Shown one piece after another: positions 9,042 to 17,746 of a DNA stretch of 64,000 nucleotides (position 1 is its first letter; each line of letters opens with the position of its first letter). The DNA lies in the NCBI RefSeq assembly GCF_023016285.1, contig NZ_CP095413.1, positions 5,098,501-5,162,500 of the forward strand, written 5' to 3'. The notes under the pieces were generated by a model. That model saw only the letters and a list, made by a program, of their open reading frames with translations, was not told the DNA's origin and searched no databases. Both the position numbers and the translations under genes were made by a program. Source of the DNA: Muricauda sp. SCSIO 64092 (GTDB lineage Bacteria > Bacteroidota > Bacteroidia > Flavobacteriales > Flavobacteriaceae).

Positions 9042-9130
9042 AGCCAATTTGAAAAAGTCTAAAACACTTCTAAAATTACATATTACAATTACGATTACTA
9101 AAACGGTGGGATTTAGTTTTCAACGAGGAT

Positions 9131-9304
9131 ATGAACAAAAAACAGGACCATTCGCGGCAAATGGATTGATTTGAAAAAGGGGTGTGGGACCTAAGTACGG
9201 AACAGATCAAGCGTTACGGTCCGGGGTATGGTTTTGGATTGGAACATCAAGTCCTTGCCCAAGGTGGAAGTTTTTCCAAATATGTATCTTTAGCCCTAAC
9301 CTAG
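9131..9304 (+). pseudogene. Possible decayed small ORF
   Basis: From the ATG at 9131, one frame reads about 57 codons up to a TAG at 9302-9304, interrupted by a single TGA at codon 13. The residues after it (FEKGVWDLSTEQIKRYG and GLEHQVLAQGGSFSKY) have a protein-like composition. A Trp codon (TGG) in place of the TGA would restore it. I do not recognise the family. It may be a relic, or chance. Confidence 0.25.
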
Positions 9305-9314
9305 AATCTTACGT

Positions 9315-10211
9315 ATGAAATTTGGAAAAGTGGATAACCCCGAGCTTATAGATTTTTCTTTTCCCGAGGACCACCCAAGTACAGCGGCCGTATTGGCCAA
9401 TACCGGTGAAAACCAAAAATTGAACGTCTATGTTGGGTGCGCAAAATGGAACAGACAGGATCTTAAGAATTTTTACCCAAGGGGAACAAAGGATGAATTG
9501 GGGTATTACTCCTCACAATTCAACTGCATTGAACTGAATGCTACATTTTATCGCCTGTTTCCGGCAGAGCAGTTTTCAAAATGGTACGACAAAACCCCAA
9601 GTGGATTCAAGTTTTTTCCAAAATTGTCCCAGGATATCAGTCATCTAAGGCGTTTAAATGAAAAGGTCTATCCTTTTGTCGATGCCTATCTGGATGCTGC
9701 GAGTAATCTAAAGGAAAAGTTGGGGACCATTTTTTTGCAGATGCACAATAATTTTGGTCCCAAAAATTGGGATCGGGTAGTCCGTTTTGTGGAATATTGG
9801 CCCAAGGAATTTCCCCTGGCCATTGAATTTAGGCATACGGACTGGTTCAATGATGCCAAGGTGGCCGAAGAACTGTACCACTTGCTGGAGGAGAATACGA
9901 TGGCCAATGTCCTTGTTGATACTGCGGGGCGAAGGGATTTGATGCATATGCGATTGACGAACAACGAGGCATTCATCAGGTATGTTGGTGCGAACCATGT
10001 ATCGGATTACCCCAGATTGGACGACTGGGTACAAAGATTGAAGTCCTGGTCAGCTTTGGGACTGTCCAACATCCACTTTTTTGTCCATCAAAATCTGGAG
10101 GTGGAGTCCCCCTTATTATCGGCCTATATCATAGACAATCTAAATCAAGAACTCGGGATAGACCTTAGGATACCCCAAACCTTGGGAGGAGGGCAAAAGG
10201 GGTTGTTCTAA
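9315..10211 (+). CDS. DUF72 (YecE-like) TIM-barrel protein
   Basis: A 298-residue DUF72 protein. Diagnostic stretches are NVYVGCAKWNRQDLKNFYP near residue 38, the FNCIELNATFYRL strand, FKFFPKLSQDISHLRRL, and LAIEFRHTDWF. The family adopts a TIM-barrel fold and its reaction is unknown. It is cytosolic. The start is ATG at 9315. The stop shares a 4-base CTAA overlap with the stop of the convergent phosphatidylserine decarboxylase gene. Confidence 0.92.
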   Translation: MKFGKVDNPELIDFSFPEDHPSTAAVLANTGENQKLNVYVGCAKWNRQDLKNFYPRGTKDELGYYSSQFNCIELNATFYRLFPAEQFSKWYDKTPSGFKFFPKLSQDISHLRRLNEKVYPFVDAYLDAASNLKEKLGTIFLQMHNNFGPKNWDRVVRFVEYWPKEFPLAIEFRHTDWFNDAKVAEELYHLLEENTMANVLVDTAGRRDLMHMRLTNNEAFIRYVGANHVSDYPRLDDWVQRLKSWSALGLSNIHFFVHQNLEVESPLLSAYIIDNLNQELGIDLRIPQTLGGGQKGLF

Positions 10212-11059
10212 TAACGCATCCCGACCTCTACAAAGGTGTTTTTCTTATGGAACTGGGGTGGCCTGGGAGCGGCCATACAGCAGGTGGAGCCTAAATAGAA
10301 CAACGCCAATTGGTCCAGTTTTCCAATACTGTTGCCGCACTGTACTTTTTCATTCAATTCAATGGTGCCCACAGCGGGCCCTCCAACAATGGATAGGTAC
10401 CACGTCCTTCCCAAATCGTCCGTTATATCCACATTATAGCGTTCATTTCGGAATGCGGGCAACGAAGGGTCCTGTTTATAAATCCAAGGTCGCAAAACCA
10501 CCAGGTCGCCCGGCACGTGCTGGATCCGGGTTATGGTGCCATCAATGGGAGAGTGGATACGGTGGTAGTTCTTGTTATGTAAAAAGACATTTGTAAACGT
10601 ATAGTTGGCCGGAATAACCCCTTCTTTCAAACCAAATACCGTTGCTACATGCCTTGTATCGCATTTAACCTGGGCCGCTCGGAGTTGATGTAATTTCCCT
10701 TCCTCACAAAGTAGGCCTTCACAGGGCCAGACCCATTCACTACCGGTCTTTGGAATCTCTTTGAATTCCCGGATAAAGAAGTCCTGAAAACATTCAAAAT
10801 CACGCTTTTCAAATGGGGGTTTGAATTTTTCCAGGTAATTGGAGTCCGTATAGTTGATTTTGATGTAAGGACTAATGAAATATTTGGATATGGGTTTGTT
10901 ATAAACCGAGGCGTACCATTTGGAAACGCTTTTTTGGAGGTTGCTGGGCAAATTTCCCCAAACGGTTATGGAGAGGAATTGGTAAAAATAAGCCCGCCAT
11001 TTGGGGACTTTGAACACGGTAAAGGTAGGGTCTGAATAATGCGCTGATGAGACGTCCAT
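10208..11059 (-). CDS. Phosphatidylserine decarboxylase family protein
   Basis: A protein of about 283 residues with the self-cleavage motif LGST near the C-terminus (FYLGSTCCMAAP). The Ser would become the pyruvoyl group after autocleavage. The upstream stretch YHRIHSPIDGTI carries the conserved His and matches the family core, and FQDFFIREF is the conserved PSD N-terminal motif. The enzyme turns phosphatidylserine into phosphatidylethanolamine. No serine transferase gene is adjacent, and the LGST is followed by an unusual C-C-M-A-A-P run, so a divergent paralogue with another substrate is possible. The start is uncertain: ATG at 11059 or 11113, or TTG at 11119. The stop overlaps the DUF72 stop by 4 bases. 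Confidence 0.82.
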   Translation of the reverse strand: MDVSSAHYSDPTFTVFKVPKWRAYFYQFLSITVWGNLPSNLQKSVSKWYASVYNKPISKYFISPYIKINYTDSNYLEKFKPPFEKRDFECFQDFFIREFKEIPKTGSEWVWPCEGLLCEEGKLHQLRAAQVKCDTRHVATVFGLKEGVIPANYTFTNVFLHNKNYHRIHSPIDGTITRIQHVPGDLVVLRPWIYKQDPSLPAFRNERYNVDITDDLGRTWYLSIVGGPAVGTIELNEKVQCGNSIGKLDQLALFYLGSTCCMAAPRPPQFHKKNTFVEVGMRY

Positions 11060-11240
11060 TTTTTGGTGATGTTTAGCTTTTGCCCTTTCAAGGTATCTTA
11101 TCCGCAATACCATTCCCAATGAATTAAGAAAACTTTATTCCAAGGTTAACATTTTTTAGATTATGTCATTTTTCTATTGTGATATGGAATTTGATAGGCC
11201 AGCAGGGTTTTAATTGATAATTTTGATTAAAAATATATCC

Positions 11241-11648
11241 ATGAAGTTTCATACCCGAAAGTGGGTCAAGCCAGAAGATTTAAATGCCAACGGAACCTTA
11301 TTTGCGGGCCGTGTTTTGGCATGGCTGGATGAGCAGGCGGTCATCTATGGCATCATTCAATTGGAGAATAAAAAGGTGGTCACCAAGTATATGTCCGAGA
11401 TTAACTTCATGAGTACCGCCGTTCAAGGCGATATCATTGAAATTGGTATCGAGGTCACCAAGTTTGGTCATAGTTCGTTGACCTTGAATTGTGAGGTGCG
11501 TAACAAAATGAACCATGAAACCATTGTTACCGTGGACAATGTGATTTTGGTCAATCTTGATGAAAATGGGAAACCTACACCGCATGGCAAGACCAAAGTG
11601 GAATATGTAAAGGACCGTTTGGAAAAACAGGCCAATCAACTACCCTGA
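11241..11648 (+). CDS. Hotdog-fold acyl-CoA thioesterase (YciA-like)
   Basis: A 135-residue single hotdog domain resembling YciA and the BFIT group of acyl-CoA thioesterases. The signature helix region NANGTLFAGRVLAWLDEQA carries the Asp that positions the catalytic water in YciA-like enzymes. The strand pattern GDIIEIGIEVTKFGHSSLTL follows. These enzymes hydrolyse acyl-CoA in the cytosol as homohexamers. I chose the ATG at 11241 (MKFHTRKW) over the upstream frame. It stands alone, with about 120 bases upstream and nearly 500 downstream without a gene. Confidence 0.88.
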   Translation: MKFHTRKWVKPEDLNANGTLFAGRVLAWLDEQAVIYGIIQLENKKVVTKYMSEINFMSTAVQGDIIEIGIEVTKFGHSSLTLNCEVRNKMNHETIVTVDNVILVNLDENGKPTPHGKTKVEYVKDRLEKQANQLP

Positions 11649-12142
11649 AGCCCAGTGACCATCGCCTGAACTTTACCCCATACCCTCAAAAGGGTTCCCC
11701 ATGGATTATTAAATCCGCTTCGCACAATCTGCCCTTGCCCTGTGTGGATAAGGCCACTATTTGTTTCATGAATGCATGGAATGGATGTGATGTATCAAAA
11801 GTATTTTATAACATATCCATCTGTTTTATAGAGTTTTATACCACTTTACTTAAATTGATACATAGCCTATTGTTGTCTTTTTCCAGTATGGGATTCCCAG
11901 CATTGGTGGCTTTCCTAAGTATTCTCCGTTACCAAATAACAAGATAAGACAACAAAGGCCAAAGGGATGGGGAGACTTCATTTCAGGGTCAAAAGTTTTA
12001 GACCTACAAATAAGGCATTTTGACAACAAAAAACCGCCAGTAGGTAACAATTAGTTGGATACACTACGTGAAATGAAGAGTTTTAAAATTATAATAACCA
12101 GATTGTTAGACTTTTCTGACAATTGGAATAATTTGAACTACT
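11649..12142. other. Gene-free stretch before the polysaccharide operon
   Basis: A 494-base AT-rich gap. The frames through it do not look like protein, and I see no repeat copy. It presumably holds the promoter of the operon that starts at 12143, but I could not find a convincing -33/-7 pair. Confidence 0.5.
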
Positions 12143-13870
12143 TTGGACACTAGGGAACTACTCACACAATTGGAAAAGTTGGAATATGGATTGGATAGCT
12201 TTTCTTTTACGGAACTAAAAAGTTCTGAAGCCTCAAGACTTAAAAAATCCTTTGAATCCTTCAAAATTGGTTTGGAGGAAAAAGTATTTGGAATGCCCGC
12301 GGGACTGGTGGAATCGGAAAAAACCACTGGGGGTTACGACCAGGTTGCTACCGAAAGCAGATTGATTGCCAATGTAAGCCATGAGATCAGAACACCACTC
12401 AATGGAATTATTGGGTTTTTGGACCTACTGAAGGAAACCCCATTATCCCATCACCAAAATGAACTTGTAAATGCCATGGATGGTGCTTCAAAAAACCTTC
12501 TAGGACTCATCAATCAGTTATTGGAATTTTCCAGTTTGGCATCTGGGCAGGAAAAATTTGAACGGGTTCCTTTCAATCCCGGCAATTTGATTAATGAGGT
12601 GGCTTTTTTATGTAAGACCCTGATCAACGGGAAGAACGTTGCACTTTTGGTGAACTATGACGAACGTATTCCAAAAAACCTTTTGGGAGACCCCTCCAAA
12701 TTGTCCCAGATCTTATTGAACCTCATGGGAAATGCGGTGAAGTTTGTGGAAGAAGGGGAAATACAATTGAAAGTCAACCTAAAGGAGGAGAAAAGCAAAC
12801 GGTTGTTCCTGGAATTCATTATCAGCGATACCGGAGTAGGAATTGCCAACGAAAACCTCAAGCATATTTTTGAGAGCTACAAACAAGCAGAACCCTCAAC
12901 GAAACTGAAATATGGAGGTTCCGGTCTTGGATTAAGTATTGTTAAGGAAATCATTGAAAAACAGCATGGCTGTATAGCCGTTTCCAGTACATTGGGTATT
13001 GGCACCACCTTTAAGGTTGTTTTACCTTTTGACAAGGTGGTCTCCATCCCTGCACCATCCGACCCCAAAGATTTGGAGGACAACTTTGATATTTCCAAAA
13101 AGGCCATATTGGTATTTGAGGATGATGCACTTACCCAAAGATTAATGCGGAACAGGTTGGAGCAGTGGGGGTGTAAACCCTACATAGCCGAAAATGAAGT
13201 CTATGGTCTGCAACTCTTAAAAAATCACAATATCGATCTTGTCCTTTTGGATATGCACCTTCCTGGTTCAAATGGTTTGGAGATCGTTAAAAGGATTCGA
13301 AAGAACAAGGAATACGCGAATTTGCCCATTATTATCCTTTCCGGTGATGCCTACAGCCATAAAGAGGATGTATTCCATGATCTGGGAATCAATGACTTTA
13401 TCCTTAAACCCTACAATTCTGATGAATTGCGCGAGAAAATATATTCCAGTAGTCAACATAGGAATCGGGAAGTTGCGCATACAGCTTCTAAAAAAGAATA
13501 CAGCGAAGCACGTACCAAACCAATTGACCTTGATCTGTTGTTACAGGAATGTTTAGGTAAAACGGAACTCTTGGATGAGCTTGTACGGTTGTTTGAGCAA
13601 AATATCCTGGAATTTATCGGGAAGACCAAAATGTATTTACAAAGCGGAAATTTACAGGGCGTGGGATTCGCTGCACATAAGATAAAATCGTGCTTAAAGA
13701 TGTTACATGCCAATAGGCTGATCGCCATTTGCGAAGAGATGATCTTGGAATGTAGGACAACCAATAATATCGAACATCTTAAAGGGCTTTTTGAAGATTT
13801 CGTAAGCGAATACCCCAAAATTGAGAAAGCCATGGAAGAGGAGATAAGACGAATTAAACACGAGCTGTAA
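12143..13870 (+). CDS. Soluble hybrid histidine kinase (HisKA-HATPase-REC-Hpt)
   Basis: A 575-residue cytosolic phosphorelay protein. In order: a short helical N-terminus with no membrane helix or sensor domain; HisKA with phosphoacceptor His80 in NVSHEIRTPLNG; HATPase_c with N-box NLMGNAVKF, G1 DTGVGI and G2 GGSGLGL; a receiver with Asp370 in LVLLDMHLP and the lysine in FILKPYN; and a C-terminal Hpt domain with His512 in AAHKIKSCLKML. It can carry a full His-Asp-His relay and would pass phosphate to a separate receiver, most simply the next gene. The start is TTG at 12143, as the first in-frame ATG is 50 codons later. The next gene's ATG follows its stop codon directly. It heads the operon. 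Confidence 0.93.
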   Translation: MDTRELLTQLEKLEYGLDSFSFTELKSSEASRLKKSFESFKIGLEEKVFGMPAGLVESEKTTGGYDQVATESRLIANVSHEIRTPLNGIIGFLDLLKETPLSHHQNELVNAMDGASKNLLGLINQLLEFSSLASGQEKFERVPFNPGNLINEVAFLCKTLINGKNVALLVNYDERIPKNLLGDPSKLSQILLNLMGNAVKFVEEGEIQLKVNLKEEKSKRLFLEFIISDTGVGIANENLKHIFESYKQAEPSTKLKYGGSGLGLSIVKEIIEKQHGCIAVSSTLGIGTTFKVVLPFDKVVSIPAPSDPKDLEDNFDISKKAILVFEDDALTQRLMRNRLEQWGCKPYIAENEVYGLQLLKNHNIDLVLLDMHLPGSNGLEIVKRIRKNKEYANLPIIILSGDAYSHKEDVFHDLGINDFILKPYNSDELREKIYSSSQHRNREVAHTASKKEYSEARTKPIDLDLLLQECLGKTELLDELVRLFEQNILEFIGKTKMYLQSGNLQGVGFAAHKIKSCLKMLHANRLIAICEEMILECRTTNNIEHLKGLFEDFVSEYPKIEKAMEEEIRRIKHEL

Positions 13871-14251
13871 ATGGATAAGCGAAAACTCCTTTTGGCAGAA
13901 GATGACCAAATGTTGGCTTCACTCTTAAAATATCGTCTTGAGCGCGATGGTTATGAGGTTGTTATTGAGTTTGATGGTAGGTCGGTAAAGGAAAACCTTG
14001 AAGTTGCCATACCCGATATTGTTATTTCGGATATCATGATGCCCTATTTTTCTGGAATAGAATTGGTGGATTATGTTCGGAACCAACTGAATTCGGATGT
14101 GCCAATTATTTTGATTTCAGCAGCATCAAACGATGAAAATATAGTAAGTGCCTTTGAAATGGGAGCGAACGATTTTATTGCAAAGCCGGTTAGCCCATCT
14201 GAATTGATGGTAAGGGTTTCAAGGGAAATCAAAAGACATTATTGCACATAA
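13871..14251 (+). CDS. Single-domain response regulator
   Basis: A 126-residue receiver domain without an output domain. The acidic pocket is AEDD (9-12), the phosphoacceptor is Asp54 in VISDIMMP, the switch residue lies in LISAAS and the conserved Lys105 in FIAKPVS. Its ATG directly follows the stop of the hybrid kinase, which carries the Hpt domain that could phosphorylate it. Output must be by protein contact; the HEAT protein or glycosyltransferase encoded next are the obvious candidates. Its last 10 bases overlap the HEAT gene start. Confidence 0.93.
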   Translation: MDKRKLLLAEDDQMLASLLKYRLERDGYEVVIEFDGRSVKENLEVAIPDIVISDIMMPYFSGIELVDYVRNQLNSDVPIILISAASNDENIVSAFEMGANDFIAKPVSPSELMVRVSREIKRHYCT

Positions 14252-16323
14252 ATAAATTAACATACCAAATCTTAACCATTCTGGGCATCCCAAAAATCCA
14301 TACAGACCTACTTTGGGACCTGACCTTTTTATTTTTGGTCCTGGGAGGACTTTATTTTGTTTTTGTATTCTTTTTTAGGAACAAGTTGTCCCGGCTAAGG
14401 TTAAAAACAAAAGGAAAACGCCAGGAACTGGCACCCATAATCAGTAATTTTTTGTTCCATAGTCCAGAAGACCCAAAGGATGAACAGAAGGAATATGTAC
14501 AATTAAAAATTAGGATTAGGGAATACCTGAACGATCGGTCCTTTAGAAAAATCATTTCCCAAATCCTTTTTGATCTACAAAAAGACGTGGCCGGTGGTAC
14601 CAGGGAGCGTTTATTTAAACTGTACAAACAACTGGAACTTCATCATGATTCCTTTCAGAAACTGGAAAGTTGGCGTTGGGAAACCGTTGCCCAAGGCATT
14701 TTGGAACTCTCTGAAATGGAAGTTGAAGAATCCTATCAATTAATTCAAAAGTTTATCAATGACCGCCGGAGTGTAGTACGTAAACAAGCGGAACTGGCTA
14801 CCGTGGGATTGCGAAAGGATGGCATAGATTTTTTATTGGATACTACCAGGCACTCCATTAGTGAATGGCAACAGTTAAAGCTCATTGAGACCTTGGGGAA
14901 AATAAAAAACTACCGGCCTCCCCAATTCAAAGCCTGGTTATTGTCCCAAAATAAGGATGTGGTCCTTTTTGCCCTTCGTCTCATAAAGCATTACAACCAA
15001 AAAGGGGCCGAAGCCTCAATCAAGGAATTGGTAAAGCACAAGAACGACGAGATAAAAACAGCGGCCATACAGTGTATTGTCGATTTCAACTTTGTGAGTG
15101 CATTAGGCACGCTCAAAAAGGTGTTTTGGAAAAGCTCCAACATGGTCAAAATCAACATTCTCAATGCGGTAGCTTCTTTGGGGTCTGCATATGATATTCT
15201 GTTTTTGGAAGAAGTAGCCTCAAAGGAAAGCAGTTTCATTATCGTTGGGAAAGCACAAAGTACCATAAATACCATAAAGCCGGAGACGGTCTTACCATCC
15301 AAGGATATCCTAAAGGTATCCCATGATGAAGGTAAAAAAGGGTCTTTTTCCAAAATGGATGAAGAAGATACCGAGAACAAGGTCGATGCTATTGAAGTTA
15401 CCTATGAGGAAGTGTTGCAAAGCCCTCCAGAAACCATTGAGGTTGAGGACATAGAGTTTTACGACGCCATGGAGATACCCGAGCCCAAGAATAAAACGCA
15501 ACCGGTTGAACCCATAAGCCCTACGTTTGAGTTACAACCGATTGAAGAGGGTTATGGAAATTCAATAGATCAGTTGTTGGGGGTATTGCCACCCATTGGC
15601 GAGGATTTGGATTCCAGCGCTTTGGTAAAAGGTTATGACAGTATTTCGGATTTGGAAAAATCGCAACTTGTGGAGCGATTGGAGGAATTTGCCGATGAAC
15701 GGGAACTTCCATTATTGGAGCATATTGCGGAAAATGAGTCCAACTCGGAACTGCGTTTCAAAGCTTTTAAGGCAATGCAGTCAATTAAGCAAAGTGTTCC
15801 TATGGATAAGGGAGGGAATCTTCCAACAAAGGGAACGGAACTACCATTGGAGCAACAAAGCATTTTTTATGCCCTTTACCAGTACGCTTCGGACTTGGAT
15901 TCCAAACTCATTCTCTTAAAGGAACTAATGGATGTTGGGGATGAAAAGGAAATACCATTTCTAAAAGGTCTTTTGGCCATATCCCATGGCGCCCTCTTAA
16001 AAACCGTGCGTAAGGCCCTCGATAAACTCGAAAATAGGATTTTGGTACAAGAAGTAAACTTGTCCGATGAACCGCCTGAAGCTCCAAAGGAAATGGATGG
16101 TAATGGGAATACGGAGCGTGTTCAAAACGAGGAGGGGCAGAAAAGGGACTTGGAAGATGACGAACGTATTCCTTTGGAGCTTTTGTTCCTGTATGAGGAA
16201 CTTGGAATAAAAGCTGCCAAAAAGGAAGGACAGGATACGTTCCCATTTGATTTTGAACTGTCCGAAGAATTCTTCCTGGAGGGTTCCACGGACACGCAAA
16301 ACGAAAAAAAAGATCATGAATAG
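14242..16323 (+). CDS. Membrane-anchored HEAT-repeat protein
   Basis: A 693-residue protein with one N-terminal membrane helix (about residues 25-46), then a long cytosolic part of tandem helical hairpins of HEAT type, for instance VRKQAELATVGLRKDGIDFLL and LRFKAFKAMQSI. The repeats fall in two blocks separated by a strongly acidic low-complexity linker (about residues 365-440). HEAT arrays bind proteins and are not enzymes. Between a phosphorelay and a processive glycosyltransferase, it could be an adaptor that recruits or gates the synthase. The start is TTG at 14242 inside the preceding gene, as no early ATG exists. Its end overlaps the glycosyltransferase start by 8 bases. I know of no characterised orthologue. 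Confidence 0.82.
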   Translation: MHINKLTYQILTILGIPKIHTDLLWDLTFLFLVLGGLYFVFVFFFRNKLSRLRLKTKGKRQELAPIISNFLFHSPEDPKDEQKEYVQLKIRIREYLNDRSFRKIISQILFDLQKDVAGGTRERLFKLYKQLELHHDSFQKLESWRWETVAQGILELSEMEVEESYQLIQKFINDRRSVVRKQAELATVGLRKDGIDFLLDTTRHSISEWQQLKLIETLGKIKNYRPPQFKAWLLSQNKDVVLFALRLIKHYNQKGAEASIKELVKHKNDEIKTAAIQCIVDFNFVSALGTLKKVFWKSSNMVKINILNAVASLGSAYDILFLEEVASKESSFIIVGKAQSTINTIKPETVLPSKDILKVSHDEGKKGSFSKMDEEDTENKVDAIEVTYEEVLQSPPETIEVEDIEFYDAMEIPEPKNKTQPVEPISPTFELQPIEEGYGNSIDQLLGVLPPIGEDLDSSALVKGYDSISDLEKSQLVERLEEFADERELPLLEHIAENESNSELRFKAFKAMQSIKQSVPMDKGGNLPTKGTELPLEQQSIFYALYQYASDLDSKLILLKELMDVGDEKEIPFLKGLLAISHGALLKTVRKALDKLENRILVQEVNLSDEPPEAPKEMDGNGNTERVQNEEGQKRDLEDDERIPLELLFLYEELGIKAAKKEGQDTFPFDFELSEEFFLEGSTDTQNEKKDHE

Positions 16324-17746
16324 TGGGGTATTTGACATATTTGTAGAGTACATGAACATTATTTTTTTAGTGTTCTCCACAGTGCTGTTCTCCATGTTCA
16401 GTATTATGGGTTATCTATCCGCCCGTAATTCCATCCACTATCGAAACAAAAACAGTTTTGGGGATTTGTCCAAGGTAATGGCATCACCTTTGGCCCCCTC
16501 CATAACCATTATAGCCCCGGCATTCAATGAAGGGATGACCATTGTGGAAAATGTACGGTCGCTACTGTCCCTAAAATATGTGAATTACGAGGTAATGGTG
16601 GTCAATGACGGTAGCAAGGACGACACTTTGGAAAAACTGATCGGTGCTTTCCACCTGGAAAAAATTGAATATACCATGGACCCCAATTGGAAATCCAAGC
16701 CCGTCCGGGGCATTTATAAGTCCAATCAAAAGAGTTTTTCCAAGCTAACGGTGATCGACAAGGAAAATGGAGGCAAATCAGACGCCTTAAATACTGGGGT
16801 CTATCTTTCTGAAAACAGGTATGTGGGTTGTATTGATGTGGATTGCCTATTGCAGCCGGATGCGCTGCTCCATGTGGTCAAGTCCTTTTCACAACGATCG
16901 CAGAAAAGGGTCATTGCTGTTGGCGGTGTTATAAGGGTAGCCAATTCCTGTACCATTTCCGGGGGCACTTTGGAAGAAATTAATTTGCCTAAAAATTGGT
17001 TGGCCAAATTTCAATTATTGGAATATACGCGTTCCTTTTTGCTAGGTAGGATGGCCTGGGGAAGGATAGACAGTTTGCTGATCATCTCCGGGGCCTTTGG
17101 CTTTTTTGACCGGGAGATTGCCCTGGCCGTTGGGGGATATGACACCAATACGGTAGGGGAGGACATGGAAATTGTTTTTAGGATGCGGAGGTATATGCAT
17201 GATGAAGGTATTCCTTATACCATTGAGTATATTCCAGACCCACTTTGCTGGACGGAAGTCCCGGAAAGTTTGAAGGTTTTAGTGAAGCAAAGGGATAGGT
17301 GGTCCCGCGGTAACTTGGAAACACTTAAAAAGCACAAGGACATGTTCTTTAATCCCAAGTATGGAAGATTGGGAATGTTGAGCTATCCCTATTGGTTCTT
17401 CTATGAATGGATGTCGCCCATTTTGGAGTTCCTAGGATTCTTTTCAATCATCCTGTTTTACATTTTAGGGATTTTGAACTGGGAATTCTTTTTGGCCATC
17501 ACACTGGCCATCTACACCTTTAGTGTGATGTTCTCTTTTTACGCAATCCTATGGGATGTGTATTCCTACAATCAATACAGCAGGACCAAAGACATTCTGA
17601 TCTTGATGTTCTGCGCCATGGTAGAACCTTTTTTCTTTCATCCCATTGTGGTATGGTCCGCCATAAAAGGGAATTATAAAAAACTGTTCAAAATACAATC
17701 CGGTTGGGGTGCAATGACCCGAAAAGGGTTTAGTAAAGCTGCATAA
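16316..17746 (+). CDS. Processive family 2 glycosyltransferase (polysaccharide synthase)
   Basis: A 476-residue inner-membrane GT2 of the hyaluronan/PgaC/cellulose synthase type. One N-terminal helix (about 12-34) leads to the GT-A domain: nucleotide-binding VVNDGS (95-100), DxD motif DVD (174-176), acceptor-site GED (281-283) and the Q(Q/R)xRW-type motif QRDRW (325-329), which marks processive enzymes. At least three C-terminal membrane helices follow (about 358-384, 388-412, 425-447). It would polymerise a sugar from a UDP or GDP donor and extrude the chain into the periplasm. It resembles E. coli YaiP and PgaC; the sugar cannot be told. The ATG at 16316 overlaps the HEAT gene stop, and its stop overlaps the next start as TAATG. 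Confidence 0.9.
   Translation: MNSGVFDIFVEYMNIIFLVFSTVLFSMFSIMGYLSARNSIHYRNKNSFGDLSKVMASPLAPSITIIAPAFNEGMTIVENVRSLLSLKYVNYEVMVVNDGSKDDTLEKLIGAFHLEKIEYTMDPNWKSKPVRGIYKSNQKSFSKLTVIDKENGGKSDALNTGVYLSENRYVGCIDVDCLLQPDALLHVVKSFSQRSQKRVIAVGGVIRVANSCTISGGTLEEINLPKNWLAKFQLLEYTRSFLLGRMAWGRIDSLLIISGAFGFFDREIALAVGGYDTNTVGEDMEIVFRMRRYMHDEGIPYTIEYIPDPLCWTEVPESLKVLVKQRDRWSRGNLETLKKHKDMFFNPKYGRLGMLSYPYWFFYEWMSPILEFLGFFSIILFYILGILNWEFFLAITLAIYTFSVMFSFYAILWDVYSYNQYSRTKDILILMFCAMVEPFFFHPIVVWSAIKGNYKKLFKIQSGWGAMTRKGFSKAA

Larger units (their letters stand above)
8867..9314. other. Intergenic region with repeat copy and possible decayed ORF
   Basis: This 448-base gap holds the second copy of the core repeat (8926-9041) and, at 9131-9304, a frame that reads like protein but has an in-frame TGA after 12 codons. 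I see no intact gene. Confidence 0.6.

Noticed and set aside
11735..12050. ORFs on both strands in the gap before the hybrid kinase
   Set aside because: Composition is not protein-like and there are no recognised motifs.
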